A stretch of DNA of 50,296 nt from Alphaproteobacteria bacterium (GTDB lineage Bacteria > Pseudomonadota > Alphaproteobacteria > RF32 > CAG-239). Position 1 is the first letter of the stretch; each line of letters starts with the position of its first letter. Under the pieces are notes generated by a model. The model made no database searches and was not told where the DNA came from. It saw only the letters and a list, made by a program, of their open reading frames with translations. A program made the position numbers and the translations under genes. This document shows, one piece after another, positions 25,482 through 33,642 of this stretch. Location: assembly GCA_017479785.1 (NCBI GenBank), contig JAFVBT010000083.1, forward strand, positions 1 through 50,296, given 5' to 3'.

Positions 25482-26090
25482 ATGAAAAATATATTTAAAA
25501 CAATGTTTTTGGCCGCAGTGGCCTTGAGTTTAAATGCGTGTTCTACCATGACAAACAATCATGCGGCACCTGAACGCTACAGTGATTTGCATTTTGATAA
25601 TAAAAAGCCGATACAGTTGATGGTAAAGACAATAAATGTCAAATCCGAGTTTTCACCGTCGTTTACCCGACCGAATGTTGAACATTTGTTTCCGGTATCT
25701 ATTGAAAAAACGGCAAAAACATGGGCCCAAGAGCGTTTGGAAGCAGCCGACTTTTCATCCAATCGTACGGCAGAATTTATTATTCAAGATGCCAGTGTGA
25801 CCGAGCATGAAGAAAAAGCCGAGCAACTTTTAATGAAAGATCGCTTGAAATATCATGCAAATTTGAAAGTCACATTGGTGGTTTTGGATAATAAAGCGTC
25901 GGGACAGGCAACTGTTGAAGCTTACCGTGAGTTAACAATGCCTATTGACACAAACATTGAAGATAAGGAAAAGCACTGGAACGAAATGGTTGTGAAGTTG
26001 TTCCAAGCCTTTGATGAACGTATGGATGCCGATATTCACCAATATCTGAATATGTATATCAAAAACAACAATTCAATTACATCTTTCTGA
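25482..26090 (+). CDS. predicted lipoprotein, unknown function
   Basis: A 202-residue protein with a lipoprotein signal peptide: MKNIFKTMFLAAVALSLNAC, lipobox LNAC with the lipidated Cys at about 20. The mature part is mixed alpha/beta, with a strand-rich middle and a helical C-terminus. No family recognised. A TAAGG site precedes the ATG and an intrinsic terminator follows at 26110. Probably attached to the inner leaflet of the outer membrane; Asp is not at position +2 (Ser is), so inner-membrane retention is not indicated. Confidence 0.85.
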   Translation: MKNIFKTMFLAAVALSLNACSTMTNNHAAPERYSDLHFDNKKPIQLMVKTINVKSEFSPSFTRPNVEHLFPVSIEKTAKTWAQERLEAADFSSNRTAEFIIQDASVTEHEEKAEQLLMKDRLKYHANLKVTLVVLDNKASGQATVEAYRELTMPIDTNIEDKEKHWNEMVVKLFQAFDERMDADIHQYLNMYIKNNNSITSF

Positions 26091-26109
26091 TAAAAAAATT
26101 TTTGCGCAT

Positions 26110-26134
26110 GAGCCCGAACAGGGCTCTTTTTTTT
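26110..26134 (+). terminator. intrinsic terminator of the lipoprotein gene
   Basis: GAGCCC/GGGCTC 6-bp stem, 5-nt loop, then eight T. Confidence 0.85.
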
Positions 26135-26153
26135 GCGGTTTTTGTTTTCGGAC

Positions 26154-26181
26154 TTGTAATTTTTTGAAAAATCTTTAATAT
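26154..26181 (+). promoter_or_regulatory. candidate promoter of the leader RNA and HTH-like gene
   Basis: TTGTAA (26154-26159), 16-nt spacer, TAATAT (26176-26181), start predicted near 26188. Confidence 0.5.
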
Positions 26182-26187
26182 GGTTCT

Positions 26188-26338
26188 TGTCGGCGAGAGG
26201 TCGTCGGCGGAGTATCACAACTCCTCACGCGAAATAAACTCCTCTACGACGGGGAGATGGTTGAATATATTGAATAGACCATACTGTTCGTGTGCAGTTG
26301 TGAACTCCCCGACCGAATTTTCGGTCGGTTTTTGTTTT
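26188..26338 (+). ncRNA. structured leader RNA with three anti-Shine-Dalgarno segments and a terminator
   Basis: The region between the promoter and the next start codon contains a GGAGT/ACTCC hairpin (26209-26224), an outer GTCGT/ACGAC pairing (26200-26204 with 26246-26250), GGGGAG/CTCCCC pairing (26251-26256 with 26305-26310), and an 8-bp intrinsic terminator (26309-26328) with a T-rich tail. AACTCCTC (26219-26226), AACTCCTCT (26237-26245) and GAACTCC (26302-26308) are each complementary to the downstream gene's ribosome binding region at 26352-26361. This could be an attenuator with translational control, or an independent sRNA. It resembles no RNA family I recognise. Confidence 0.6.
26309..26338 (+). 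terminator. intrinsic terminator upstream of the HTH-like gene
   Basis: Perfect 8-bp stem CCGACCGA/TCGGTCGG, 4-nt loop, then T-rich tract. It lies 30 nt before the start codon at 26368. Confidence 0.85.
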
Positions 26339-26367
26339 GCTTTTAACAAAAAGAGGAGTTCCAAACG

Positions 26368-26673
26368 ATGTCAACAAAACCTTTTAATTTGGATAAACAG
26401 ACTATCCGCGAAATCGGGCGCGAATTATGGCGTATGCGCCAAGAAAAACACATGTATATACATGCTGTCGCGAGGCGTACTAATCTTCCCGAACGTATCA
26501 TTGAAGGCATGGAAATAGGAAAATTTATTAAATTTTCCGCTATTCGTCGTCTGACTGAATTTTACGGTAAAAAAATGCGCATTACGTTTGAAGACCAGAT
26601 AGTGATGATGCAAAAAAAAGCACCGGTTTCGTGCCGATGCCTTTTGCAAAATGATTTATCTGCGAAGAATTAA
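26368..26673 (+). CDS. small helix-turn-helix-like protein
   Basis: A 101-residue protein whose middle resembles a Cro/C1-type helix-turn-helix: IREIGRELWRMRQEKHMYIHAV then ARRTNLPERIIEGMEIG, followed by a third helix ending SAIRRLTEFYGKK. No signal or membrane segment. The C-terminus is basic with paired Cys (CRC). Probably a small DNA-binding regulator; targets unknown. GAGGAG lies 9 nt before the ATG, and the same sequence is complementary to three segments of its leader. The stop codon overlaps that of the convergent hsp20. Confidence 0.75.
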   Translation: MSTKPFNLDKQTIREIGRELWRMRQEKHMYIHAVARRTNLPERIIEGMEIGKFIKFSAIRRLTEFYGKKMRITFEDQIVMMQKKAPVSCRCLLQNDLSAKN

Positions 26674-27158
26674 TTTTTAGAAGATTTCACTTCTATTTTC
26701 TTAAACTTCTGCTTTTCTTCCGTGGATTTCGGAATGGAAACATTGAGCACACCGTTATTGTATGTCGCGGTGGCTTTGTTATAATCCAAATCCCACGGTA
26801 ACGGAATGGTGCGCTTAAACATGCCGTATGTAATTTCGGAAAAATAAGCGTCTTTTTCCGTTTTTTCATAGGTATTTTTCTTCTCACCGCAGAATGAAAG
26901 GTATCCGTCGGATGAAACTTTTAAATCCAAACTTTTTTCATCTATCCCCGGCAATTCTGCCATCACATTAACGGCTTCCTTGTTTTCGGTTACCTGAATG
27001 CGCGGTTCGGCCTCAGATGCGGTAATGTCCGTATGAAAAGCAGGTGTATCAAAATAATTCCAAAAATAATTCATCAAATTTGAAAATTCGTTAGCGCGTG
27101 TTGTCGGTATAAAATCCTGATAACCGCGCGCAGAATTTGTTGAAACCATATTTTTCAT
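26670..27158 (-). CDS. Hsp20/alpha-crystallin small heat shock protein
   Basis: A 162-residue ATP-independent holdase that keeps unfolding proteins soluble. The alpha-crystallin domain (about 50-145) has VMAELPGIDEKSLDLKV at its start, the FKRTIPLPWDLD loop, and the NGVLNVSIPK strand. The tail lacks a clean IxI motif (KKIEVKSSKN has I-E-V). The start has an AGGTGA site 5 nt upstream. It follows the 44-residue Cys-rich gene by 8 bp, so the two are co-transcribed. Its stop overlaps the convergent HTH-like gene. Confidence 0.93.
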   Translation of the reverse strand: MKNMVSTNSARGYQDFIPTTRANEFSNLMNYFWNYFDTPAFHTDITASEAEPRIQVTENKEAVNVMAELPGIDEKSLDLKVSSDGYLSFCGEKKNTYEKTEKDAYFSEITYGMFKRTIPLPWDLDYNKATATYNNGVLNVSIPKSTEEKQKFKKIEVKSSKN

Positions 27159-27166
27159 ACCATCAC

Positions 27167-27301
27167 CTATTCACTGATTTCAACATCAAGTTCCTCTTCA
27201 TAAGCACTTCCTTTTTGCGAACAGCCGCAACCGCCGGCATTATGCGAAGAAGAAGTTTGACAAGAAGGTTTGCCGGATGAAGATTTTTTATTGATTTTCA
27301 T
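27167..27301 (-). CDS. 44-residue Cys-rich small protein upstream of hsp20
   Basis: A short gene with an excellent AAGGAG site 8 nt before its ATG. The protein is Ser/Lys-rich at the N-terminus, carries Cys14 and then GGCGCSQK (Cys25, Cys27), and ends acidic (EEELDVEISE). There is no signal peptide. The clustered Cys suggest metal binding or a redox role. It ends 8 bp before hsp20 and is probably translated with it. No family recognised; a role as a stress-linked partner of Hsp20 is only inferred from position. Confidence 0.7.
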   Translation of the reverse strand: MKINKKSSSGKPSCQTSSSHNAGGCGCSQKGSAYEEELDVEISE

Positions 27302-27415
27302 AGAATTTCTCCTTTATTTTGTTAAACACTGCAAAATCATTTATGTTTTGCAACATAGAAAATAAATATGAAAATCCGCAAAAAAAGGTATCTATTTTGT
27401 CAGTTATACCAATGG

Positions 27416-28969
27416 TTATTTTTCTTTTGTTTCGTGATAAGATTTTTCGGTGTTGACATTCCAAACGGCAGCTTTGTCTTTTACTTGCCCCAAGATATGT
27501 TTAACCGCCAAAAATGAAGTAGCCATTGAATGATCCATGTTATTGTAACGATGTTGTCCGTTTCTGCCGACACAGTACAAATTTTCAAACGTATTAAGAT
27601 AAGCTGTCAGCTTATCAATATCTTTATAGGTGGCAAAATATGCCGGATAAGCTTTTGCCACACGCTCAACATGGGAATCCGTAATGTCTTTTGCAGCAGA
27701 AATAACTTTCATTTTTAGAAGTTCATCGGTAGCAAATTTTTGCCAGTTTTCATCACTCATATTCCAGAATTTATCGCCTTCTTTGCAGAAATATTCCAAG
27801 CCTATCCAAAAGGTGTCTTCCGGTTTTGCTACCAGATAAGGTGACCAGTTGTTAAATATTTGAATGCGACCGAGTTTAACGCCGGTATCTTGCACATAAA
27901 TCCAGCAATCAGGAACAATATTATTCAGCGTTTTAAATTGTGTTTTGTTTTGCAGGTTGAGTTTTTTTACAAGCAAACCGACAGTAACGAAATCCCGATA
28001 AGGCAAACCGGCGGCTATGTCTGCAATCTCAGACGGCACATTTTCCAAGCCGGCAACCAAACTTTTAAGCGGCATGGAGGAAATTACAATATCGGCCTCT
28101 AAGGTTTCGGTTTGGCCGTTTTTTTCATATGTAACTTGTGTTAATTTGTTTTCTTGGCTGCCGAATTTGACAACCTTTGCATTTTTAATAATGGTGCCAC
28201 CCATTTTTTCAATATCCGCTGCAGCAGTTTCCCATAGTTGCCCCGGACCGTATTTCGGGTAACTGAATTCTTCAATAAGCGATGTTTCTACCTGTTTATT
28301 TTTCATTGGGATTAATTTAGAAAAAATGTTTTTAAATAAGGCAATAATTGATAATCCTTTAACACGCTGGGCTCCCCAATCGGCGGAAATGTCACGCGGA
28401 TGCCTGCCCCAAAGTTTTTCGGTGTAACCCTCAAAAAACATGGAATAAAGCTTGCGTCCGAAACGATTGATATAAAAATTTTCCAGTGATGTTTCCGGCA
28501 ATTTGCGTATCAGTGCACGAAGATAGCTGAAACCGGCAATCATTGTGGTAAACAAACCCATATTGAGAATGGTATTAAAGTTCATTTTGATCGGATAATC
28601 AAAAAAATGATGCTTATAAAAGATGCGAGAAACACGGCGTCGCTTGAGCATAACAATGTCTTCTTTTTCCGGATTCGGTCCGTTCGGATTAAGCTCAAAT
28701 GTGCGGCCTGTGCGTATGTCATCAAAAGAAGGGGCACCTTGCAGCGGCATTAAATTGTTCCACCATTCGGTAACCTCAGCGTCTTTGGAAAAGAAACGAT
28801 GACCGCCGATATCCATGCGATTTCCGTTATGGCAGACCGTGCGGGAAATGCCGCCGATATAATTACTTTCTTCCAAAATGGTGACGGCATAATCATCAGA
28901 TTTTTTTAAGAGTTCATAACCGGCAGTAATGCCGGCCGGACCGGCACCAATGATGATAACTTTTTTCAT
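27416..28969 (-). CDS. FAD-dependent NAD(P)-binding oxidoreductase (amine oxidase / UGM-like)
   Basis: A 517-residue flavoprotein. The N-terminal Rossmann motif is GAGPAGITAGYELL, followed by the FAD-contact Glu-containing strand ILEESNYIGG, and GGHRFFSK is typical of the UDP-galactopyranose-mutase/protoporphyrinogen-oxidase-like group. The C-terminal block YCVGRNGQHRYNNMDHSM is the second FAD signature of this group. Such enzymes often act in polysaccharide modification; the substrate here is unknown. AGGAGG precedes the ATG. It is on the minus strand upstream of the hsp20 pair, with no obvious glycan partner. Confidence 0.88.
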   Translation of the reverse strand: MKKVIIIGAGPAGITAGYELLKKSDDYAVTILEESNYIGGISRTVCHNGNRMDIGGHRFFSKDAEVTEWWNNLMPLQGAPSFDDIRTGRTFELNPNGPNPEKEDIVMLKRRRVSRIFYKHHFFDYPIKMNFNTILNMGLFTTMIAGFSYLRALIRKLPETSLENFYINRFGRKLYSMFFEGYTEKLWGRHPRDISADWGAQRVKGLSIIALFKNIFSKLIPMKNKQVETSLIEEFSYPKYGPGQLWETAAADIEKMGGTIIKNAKVVKFGSQENKLTQVTYEKNGQTETLEADIVISSMPLKSLVAGLENVPSEIADIAAGLPYRDFVTVGLLVKKLNLQNKTQFKTLNNIVPDCWIYVQDTGVKLGRIQIFNNWSPYLVAKPEDTFWIGLEYFCKEGDKFWNMSDENWQKFATDELLKMKVISAAKDITDSHVERVAKAYPAYFATYKDIDKLTAYLNTFENLYCVGRNGQHRYNNMDHSMATSFLAVKHILGQVKDKAAVWNVNTEKSYHETKEK

Positions 28970-29097
28970 TTTTTCCTCCTCTTTTAGGAGTATAATTCAA
29001 AAGAATTTAAAAAACATAAATTTCCGGAAAATGACAAAAATATTGCAAAAATATAAAATATGTGGTATAAACAATTTATGTTCGGAGAAATGGAAAA

Positions 29098-29625
29098 ATG
29101 GTAAAATTTAAATTTATTTTATTTGGCGTGCCTTTCGGAGAAAGTTTTTCGGAGTGCTCAAAGGAAGACAGGGCAGTTCTCGGACAAGAGTATTCTTTCG
29201 GACAACACGGAGAGCAATTGCATGTTGTACGACACTCTAACGGCAATAATTATTACAACTATCTGATGTATCCGAAAGAAAATGAAAGTTTCAATGATGC
29301 TGCCGGTCGCAAAGGAGCATTTTTTGGTATGTCGGTTGTTTTAAATAATCAAGTGATTGCAGATACGGATAAACTTATAAAGTTATTCAAAAAAACATAT
29401 CAGGATTATGTTAAAGATAAGCTGATAAAGGAATATCCGAACGGAAACAAAAGGTTTATGGTCAGTCAGTTGCGTTCAAAAGATGATATATTTGCCAATT
29501 ATGTCGGAAAAGGCTTTATGAGTATTATGAATAAAAATCCGGAACTTAACGTATTTCACAACATAAAGACTGTTCCGTCGCAAATGCAGCAAGGTATTTT
29601 GATGCAAAGAATCCCAGTGAGATAA
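29098..29625 (+). CDS. hypothetical protein, no recognised family
   Basis: A 175-residue soluble protein without signal peptide. The N-terminus VKFKFILFGVPFG is a beta strand; the middle GRKGAFFGMSVVL looks like a strand-turn with a Gly-rich loop; later HNIKTVPSQMQQG is polar. The layout is reminiscent of the small adaptor domains seen in bacterial conflict genes, but I cannot support a specific family. A GGAG site lies 10 nt before the ATG. A bidirectional hairpin follows at 29638. The opposite-strand frameshifted gene begins just beyond. Confidence 0.65.
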   Translation: MVKFKFILFGVPFGESFSECSKEDRAVLGQEYSFGQHGEQLHVVRHSNGNNYYNYLMYPKENESFNDAAGRKGAFFGMSVVLNNQVIADTDKLIKLFKKTYQDYVKDKLIKEYPNGNKRFMVSQLRSKDDIFANYVGKGFMSIMNKNPELNVFHNIKTVPSQMQQGILMQRIPVR

Positions 29626-29637
29626 TCCTGAAAATAT

Positions 29638-29670
29638 AAAAAACGCGATTGATATGCGGTTGCGTTTTTT
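29638..29670. terminator. bidirectional terminator between convergent genes
   Basis: AACGCGATT pairs with GGTTGCGTT (9 bp, three G-U), 7-nt loop, with A and T runs on both sides. Confidence 0.6.
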
Positions 29671-29681
29671 GCCGATGAGAT

Positions 29682-29932
29682 TTATTTTTTGCTTTGGAAA
29701 TCTGAAAAGCGTATCGGTGTGTAAAAAAAACGATAAAGCCGAGAAAAGCGCCTATTTGAGCCATGCTGAAGCCGGTTATACCTAATTGCTCCAATAAAGC
29801 AAGAACTGTATCTCCGATGAATAAACCGGCAGTCCAACCAATCAAAACAGCAAGTGCAATACACAGAAGTTTTGCAAATACAAGACCGACAAGCAAACCG
29901 AGCAATTTTGCAATTGCCGTAAAAACAACCAA
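29682..29932 (-). pseudogene. small membrane protein with a frameshift at an A8/T8 run
   Basis: The frame from about 29932 encodes two hydrophobic segments (about 15-45 and 55-75) typical of small membrane proteins with a GAFLGFI ending, which is the family-like part. The run of eight A at 29723-29730 (T8 on the sense strand) puts the reading frame into a tail that passes through the terminator and overlaps the convergent gene. Adding one T would instead give a short tail ending FSDFQSKK and a stop at 29682, just before the terminator. The start is uncertain: a TTG at 29932 with a GGA ahead is the best, and the frame is open to a TTG at 30043. Natural indel, sequencing error or programmed slippage are all possible. 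Confidence 0.5.
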
Positions 29933-30072
29933 TAATCCGTTTATAATCGTAACAAAATTAATAATTAAACAATCGGATGAAGCTTTAAGAATTTTTATGG
30001 AAAAGTTAAATCTTTTTACTGAAAGTATTGCATTTTTCTTCAAAATCGCCTACATCAGAAAAGGGGATTCGG

Positions 30073-30477
30073 ATGAAAAAATACTTTTGTTTTCATTGCC
30101 AACAAGAGGTAACGCCGTATAAAATTTTGAAATGGCGGATATGTCCGCTTTGCAGGAGATTTATGTCGGATACCGGAGACGGCTTCTATCGTGTGTGCGA
30201 CAGATGCGGCGCCAATATGCCGTCTGATGCCGAATATTGCTTAAAGTGCGGGCATAATTTGATTGGCGGTGCTGATAAGAATACTGATATGGATAAATTT
30301 ATGTCGCTGAGGCGCAAAAATATGTGGCAGAGCAGCTTGTTGAGCGCGGTTCTGTTTGTTTTAGCATTGATAACAGTGTTTGCTGTTTTGTATTTTTCTT
30401 TTTATTTTATCATTATTTTTGCAATATTGAGCGCAATTATCGGATTGGCAGGATATATTCTGCGATTGTTCAAGTAA
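30073..30477 (+). CDS. zinc-ribbon membrane protein
   Basis: A 134-residue protein from the ATG at 30073 (GGGG site upstream; an earlier in-frame ATG at 30028 is rejected because it has no good site). The N-terminal part has three CxxC-type pairs: CFHC, CPLC, then CDRC with CLKC, i.e. two zinc ribbons. The C-terminus has two transmembrane helices around residues 85-105 and 110-130. Family members with N-terminal ribbons plus C-terminal helices are widespread and uncharacterised. Divergent from the frameshifted gene; upstream of the sulfatase-type gene after a 108-bp gap. Confidence 0.8.
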   Translation: MKKYFCFHCQQEVTPYKILKWRICPLCRRFMSDTGDGFYRVCDRCGANMPSDAEYCLKCGHNLIGGADKNTDMDKFMSLRRKNMWQSSLLSAVLFVLALITVFAVLYFSFYFIIIFAILSAIIGLAGYILRLFK

Positions 30478-30585
30478 AAAAAGTTGCCGATTCCTTTAAT
30501 TCTTGTGTAAAAAGAAAATAAATTGATACATTTGCCGGAAATTGAGCCTACAATAAAGCTGTTTGCAATGAATTAGAGTATAAAG

Positions 30586-32043
30586 ATGGTTTCCGTTGCT
30601 CCAACCTTTTTTTCAAAGAAAGTACTTCCGATATTTCATCTGTTGTTGCTTTTTTATCCGTTGTTATATTTTATGCAGCAAAATGTTGCGGAATTTTCTT
30701 TGAATACGTATCTGAATACGTTTATGTATGTTGTTGTGTATGAGGTTGTTTTACTCATACTGTATATTCTGTCGCAGATTTTATGTAAAAAATGGTTGCA
30801 TGGTATTTATGTTACGTTATTGGCATTGGGAGTATGTGCTGTTTTAAGTGTGACTTTATGTTCAAATATACCGATAACAGGTGTGTTCTGTACGTTGACG
30901 CTTTTAAGTGTTTCCTATATTTTGTACTATAAAAATTTTATTAAGCCAGTTGCAGTGTTATTGAGCTTGATGTGCGTATTTTCATTTATCCGATATACAA
31001 TAGCCGTATCTTCCGTTCACGAAGAGGATGTCTTGTCGGAGTATCCGCAAATGAAAACAAAACCCAATATATATTTTTTGATTTTGGAATCATACCATGG
31101 TAGTCAAGCGTTGGAACAATTATATGGGTTTGATAATTCCGGTTTCTTAAATGATTTAGTTCAAAATAATTTTACAGTATATGAAAATATATATGCTACC
31201 AGACCTGTCACCAGACTGTCATTGTTATCAATATTTACCTTATCAAATACTACGGAATTATACGACAGAGAGTATTTGTTGGATGGGTGTCTTTCAGGGA
31301 AAGCGCATTGCAAAGTGTTGGATATTCTTAAAGCAAACGGCTATGAAATAAAAAACAAGTTTGCAAACAATTATCTTGTGCATGATTATTTTGATATTCC
31401 GAACAAAAACAAATTTTTGTGTAATACGCTTTTTTCCAAACAATACCCGCAGTATTTTTCAAAGTGCTTTTACAAAGATTATCAGTACAAAACGGTTGAT
31501 GACTATAATGCAGATTTGATAAAAACACTCAATAATCTTGATGATAAAAGTGCTCCATATATGTTTATTACAAAAATCGGCGGTATTACGGAGGATTTTA
31601 AAACATATTCAGGAGGAGTGGCGCATATTCCCAATCACTTACGTCACACGGATAAAGTTGAACTGATACAGAATTTTAAGGCGGCATATGTAGAAGAATT
31701 AAAAAAAGAGAATGTAGCCTTAATGCAGATAATATCAGCGATTACAACAAAAGATCCGAATGCAATGATTATTATGTTTGGCGACCATGGTGCGGGATAC
31801 TTAGATATTTTAAAAGAAAAATCCGATGAAATTCCGTCGGAAACCTATTTGTTGGATTTTTTTGATGTTATGGCAGCCGTACGTTTTCCTAAAAGTACGT
31901 TTATAACAGAGAAATGGCAATATCTGCCGCAGATGTTTAATGTGATTTTTGATGCATTGGGGGTGTCGATGGAAAAAGCCGAAATATCTCCGACTTTTTA
32001 TGATTACAAAAATAATTTGCTTTTTGAAGAGGAAAATAAATAA
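30586..32043 (+). CDS. membrane sulfatase/phosphotransferase-fold enzyme, first gene of a YIDP cassette
   Basis: A 485-residue protein with about five N-terminal transmembrane helices (13-30, 43-65, 73-92, 95-113, 120-140) and a C-terminal alkaline-phosphatase-superfamily domain outside the membrane. The metal-binding strand NIYFLILESYHG is at 161-172, the likely nucleophile Thr is 205 or 209 (ATRPVTRLS), and GDHGAG at 399-404 supplies metal ligands. Architecture matches phosphoethanolamine/phosphoglycerol transferases and LTA-synthase-like enzymes, but the group transferred is unknown. The stop overlaps the start of the YIDP gene, showing coupling. Confidence 0.85.
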   Translation: MVSVAPTFFSKKVLPIFHLLLLFYPLLYFMQQNVAEFSLNTYLNTFMYVVVYEVVLLILYILSQILCKKWLHGIYVTLLALGVCAVLSVTLCSNIPITGVFCTLTLLSVSYILYYKNFIKPVAVLLSLMCVFSFIRYTIAVSSVHEEDVLSEYPQMKTKPNIYFLILESYHGSQALEQLYGFDNSGFLNDLVQNNFTVYENIYATRPVTRLSLLSIFTLSNTTELYDREYLLDGCLSGKAHCKVLDILKANGYEIKNKFANNYLVHDYFDIPNKNKFLCNTLFSKQYPQYFSKCFYKDYQYKTVDDYNADLIKTLNNLDDKSAPYMFITKIGGITEDFKTYSGGVAHIPNHLRHTDKVELIQNFKAAYVEELKKENVALMQIISAITTKDPNAMIIMFGDHGAGYLDILKEKSDEIPSETYLLDFFDVMAAVRFPKSTFITEKWQYLPQMFNVIFDALGVSMEKAEISPTFYDYKNNLLFEEENK

Positions 32044-32210
32044 TGGAAAAAATAGTGTTATTCTTTGCCTTAATTTTATTTGCCAAACCGGCATATGCCT
32101 ATATTGATCCGAGTATCGGTGCCATGTTTATTCAGGGATTGATAGCCGCATTGTTGCTTATTCCTTTTTACGCAAAAAGAATTATCGGATATATCAAAAA
32201 AATATTTTAG
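32043..32210 (+). CDS. 55-residue YIDP-family small membrane protein
   Basis: A small gene whose ATG overlaps the upstream stop (TAATG). The protein has a signal-like helix ending KPAYA, then the motif AYIDPSIG, then a second hydrophobic helix (about 26-44) and a basic tail KRIIGYIKKIF. I recall similar short proteins with YIDPG-x-GS next to sulfatase or methyltransferase genes in other bacteria; the function is unknown. The strict overlap and conserved motif make it a real gene rather than chance. It lies between the sulfatase-fold gene and the methyltransferase gene in one operon. Confidence 0.85.
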   Translation: MEKIVLFFALILFAKPAYAYIDPSIGAMFIQGLIAALLLIPFYAKRIIGYIKKIF

Positions 32211-32247
32211 AAAAATGATTCCTTTGATAAAAAGAAGGATACAATAG

Positions 32248-33612
32248 ATGATTAAAGAGTTTTCGTCATTTCGTGATCCTGATGGTTTTGTATATAGGCA
32301 AAACGATGAAATTTATCGTTATGTTGCGCCGAGTTATAAAGAAAATTACGATTTATTGATAAATAGCGGTTTGTATGATGAACTGGTGAAAAAAAAGCAT
32401 CTTGTTGCTGCAAACGAAGTTGCTCCGGTAGCGGAAGGCGCATATAAATTGCTTCAAGTTCAAAAAATTGACTTTATCTCATATCCATACGAATGGTGTT
32501 TCAGTCAATATCAGGATGCTGCTCTTCTGACGTTGAAAATAGAAAAGCAAGCTCTTCTTCATAATATGAGTCTTAAAGATGCATCGGCTTACAATATTCA
32601 ATTTTCGGATGGTAAACCGATTTTTATTGATACATTATCTTTTGAAAAACTTGATGAAAAATCACCTTGGATCGCTTATAAGCAATTCTGCCAACATTTT
32701 TTGGCACCGCTCTGTCTGATGAGCTATAAAGATGTGCGTCTTTCTTCACTGATGAAACAATACATAGATGGTATTCCGCTGGACTTAGCCGCGAAATTAT
32801 TACCTGTGTTAATACGTCCCGGAATATGGATGAATATTAATCTTCACGCTTATTTTCAAAACAAGTATAGCGATACAAAGGCTAATCCGGCCCAGTGGCA
32901 GACTATGACAAAGACCAAGCAAATAGCCTTGATTGAAGGACTGTATGACCTTATAGCCGGTTTGAAAAAGCCGGTTTCTCATACAGAATGGGAAAACTAT
33001 TACGAGGATACCAATTATACTCAAACAGCATTTAATGCAAAAATCAGTATAATTGAAGAATATATGGGTTCACTGAAAAATGTAAAAAAAATAGCAGATT
33101 TTGGGGCCAATAACGGCTATTTTACCCGCATAGCATTGAAAGATATTAAAGATGCCAAAGCAGTTGCTTTTGATGTGGATCCTCAAGCTGTAGAAAAAAA
33201 TTATAATTTTGTTAAACAGAATAATGAAACAAATCTATTGCCTTTGATTGTTGATTTATTAAATCCGTCATCGGGGATAGGGTGGGCAAATGGCGAGCGT
33301 GACAGTATTTCAAACAGAATTAATGCTGATGTGGTTTTAGCTTTGGCATTAATACATCATTTATGCATTACATCTAATATCCCGTTTGACTATATTGCAA
33401 GTTACTTTTCTGCACTTGCCCCGAATCTGATCATTGAATTCGTGCCGAAAGAAGATACTCAAGTTCAAAAGTTACTAAACTCACGAAAAGACATATATTC
33501 ATGGTACAATAAAAATAACTTTGAAGAATCTTTTGGTCATTACTATACCATAGAAAAGCGAAGAGATATTCCCGAAAGCAAACGCATGTTATATCTGTTA
33601 AAAAGAAAGTAA
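32248..33612 (+). CDS. class I SAM-dependent methyltransferase with long N-terminal domain
   Basis: A 454-residue protein. The N-terminal 270 residues contain no motif I recognise but include aromatic-rich segments (for example YPYEWCFSQYQDAAL) found in NoeA-like nodulation proteins. The SAM-binding Rossmann part has motif I IADFGANNGYF (282-292) and the acidic motif FDVDP (308-312), then VVLALALIHHL. Third gene of the cassette, 37 bp after the YIDP gene with an AAGAAGGA site. It probably methylates a glycan or lipid substrate, but the acceptor cannot be seen. Confidence 0.85.
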   Translation: MIKEFSSFRDPDGFVYRQNDEIYRYVAPSYKENYDLLINSGLYDELVKKKHLVAANEVAPVAEGAYKLLQVQKIDFISYPYEWCFSQYQDAALLTLKIEKQALLHNMSLKDASAYNIQFSDGKPIFIDTLSFEKLDEKSPWIAYKQFCQHFLAPLCLMSYKDVRLSSLMKQYIDGIPLDLAAKLLPVLIRPGIWMNINLHAYFQNKYSDTKANPAQWQTMTKTKQIALIEGLYDLIAGLKKPVSHTEWENYYEDTNYTQTAFNAKISIIEEYMGSLKNVKKIADFGANNGYFTRIALKDIKDAKAVAFDVDPQAVEKNYNFVKQNNETNLLPLIVDLLNPSSGIGWANGERDSISNRINADVVLALALIHHLCITSNIPFDYIASYFSALAPNLIIEFVPKEDTQVQKLLNSRKDIYSWYNKNNFEESFGHYYTIEKRRDIPESKRMLYLLKRK

Positions 33613-33642
33613 TATCAGGGTGCGTTTGCAAGTTTTGCTGTT

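Noticed and set aside
26180..26518. Plus-strand open frame through the leader
   Set aside because: It crosses the terminator hairpin and overlaps the better-supported HTH-like gene in another frame.
29763..30122. Plus-strand open frame of 119 codons
   Set aside because: Runs antisense to the membrane-protein hydrophobic segments and into the zinc-ribbon gene; no site.
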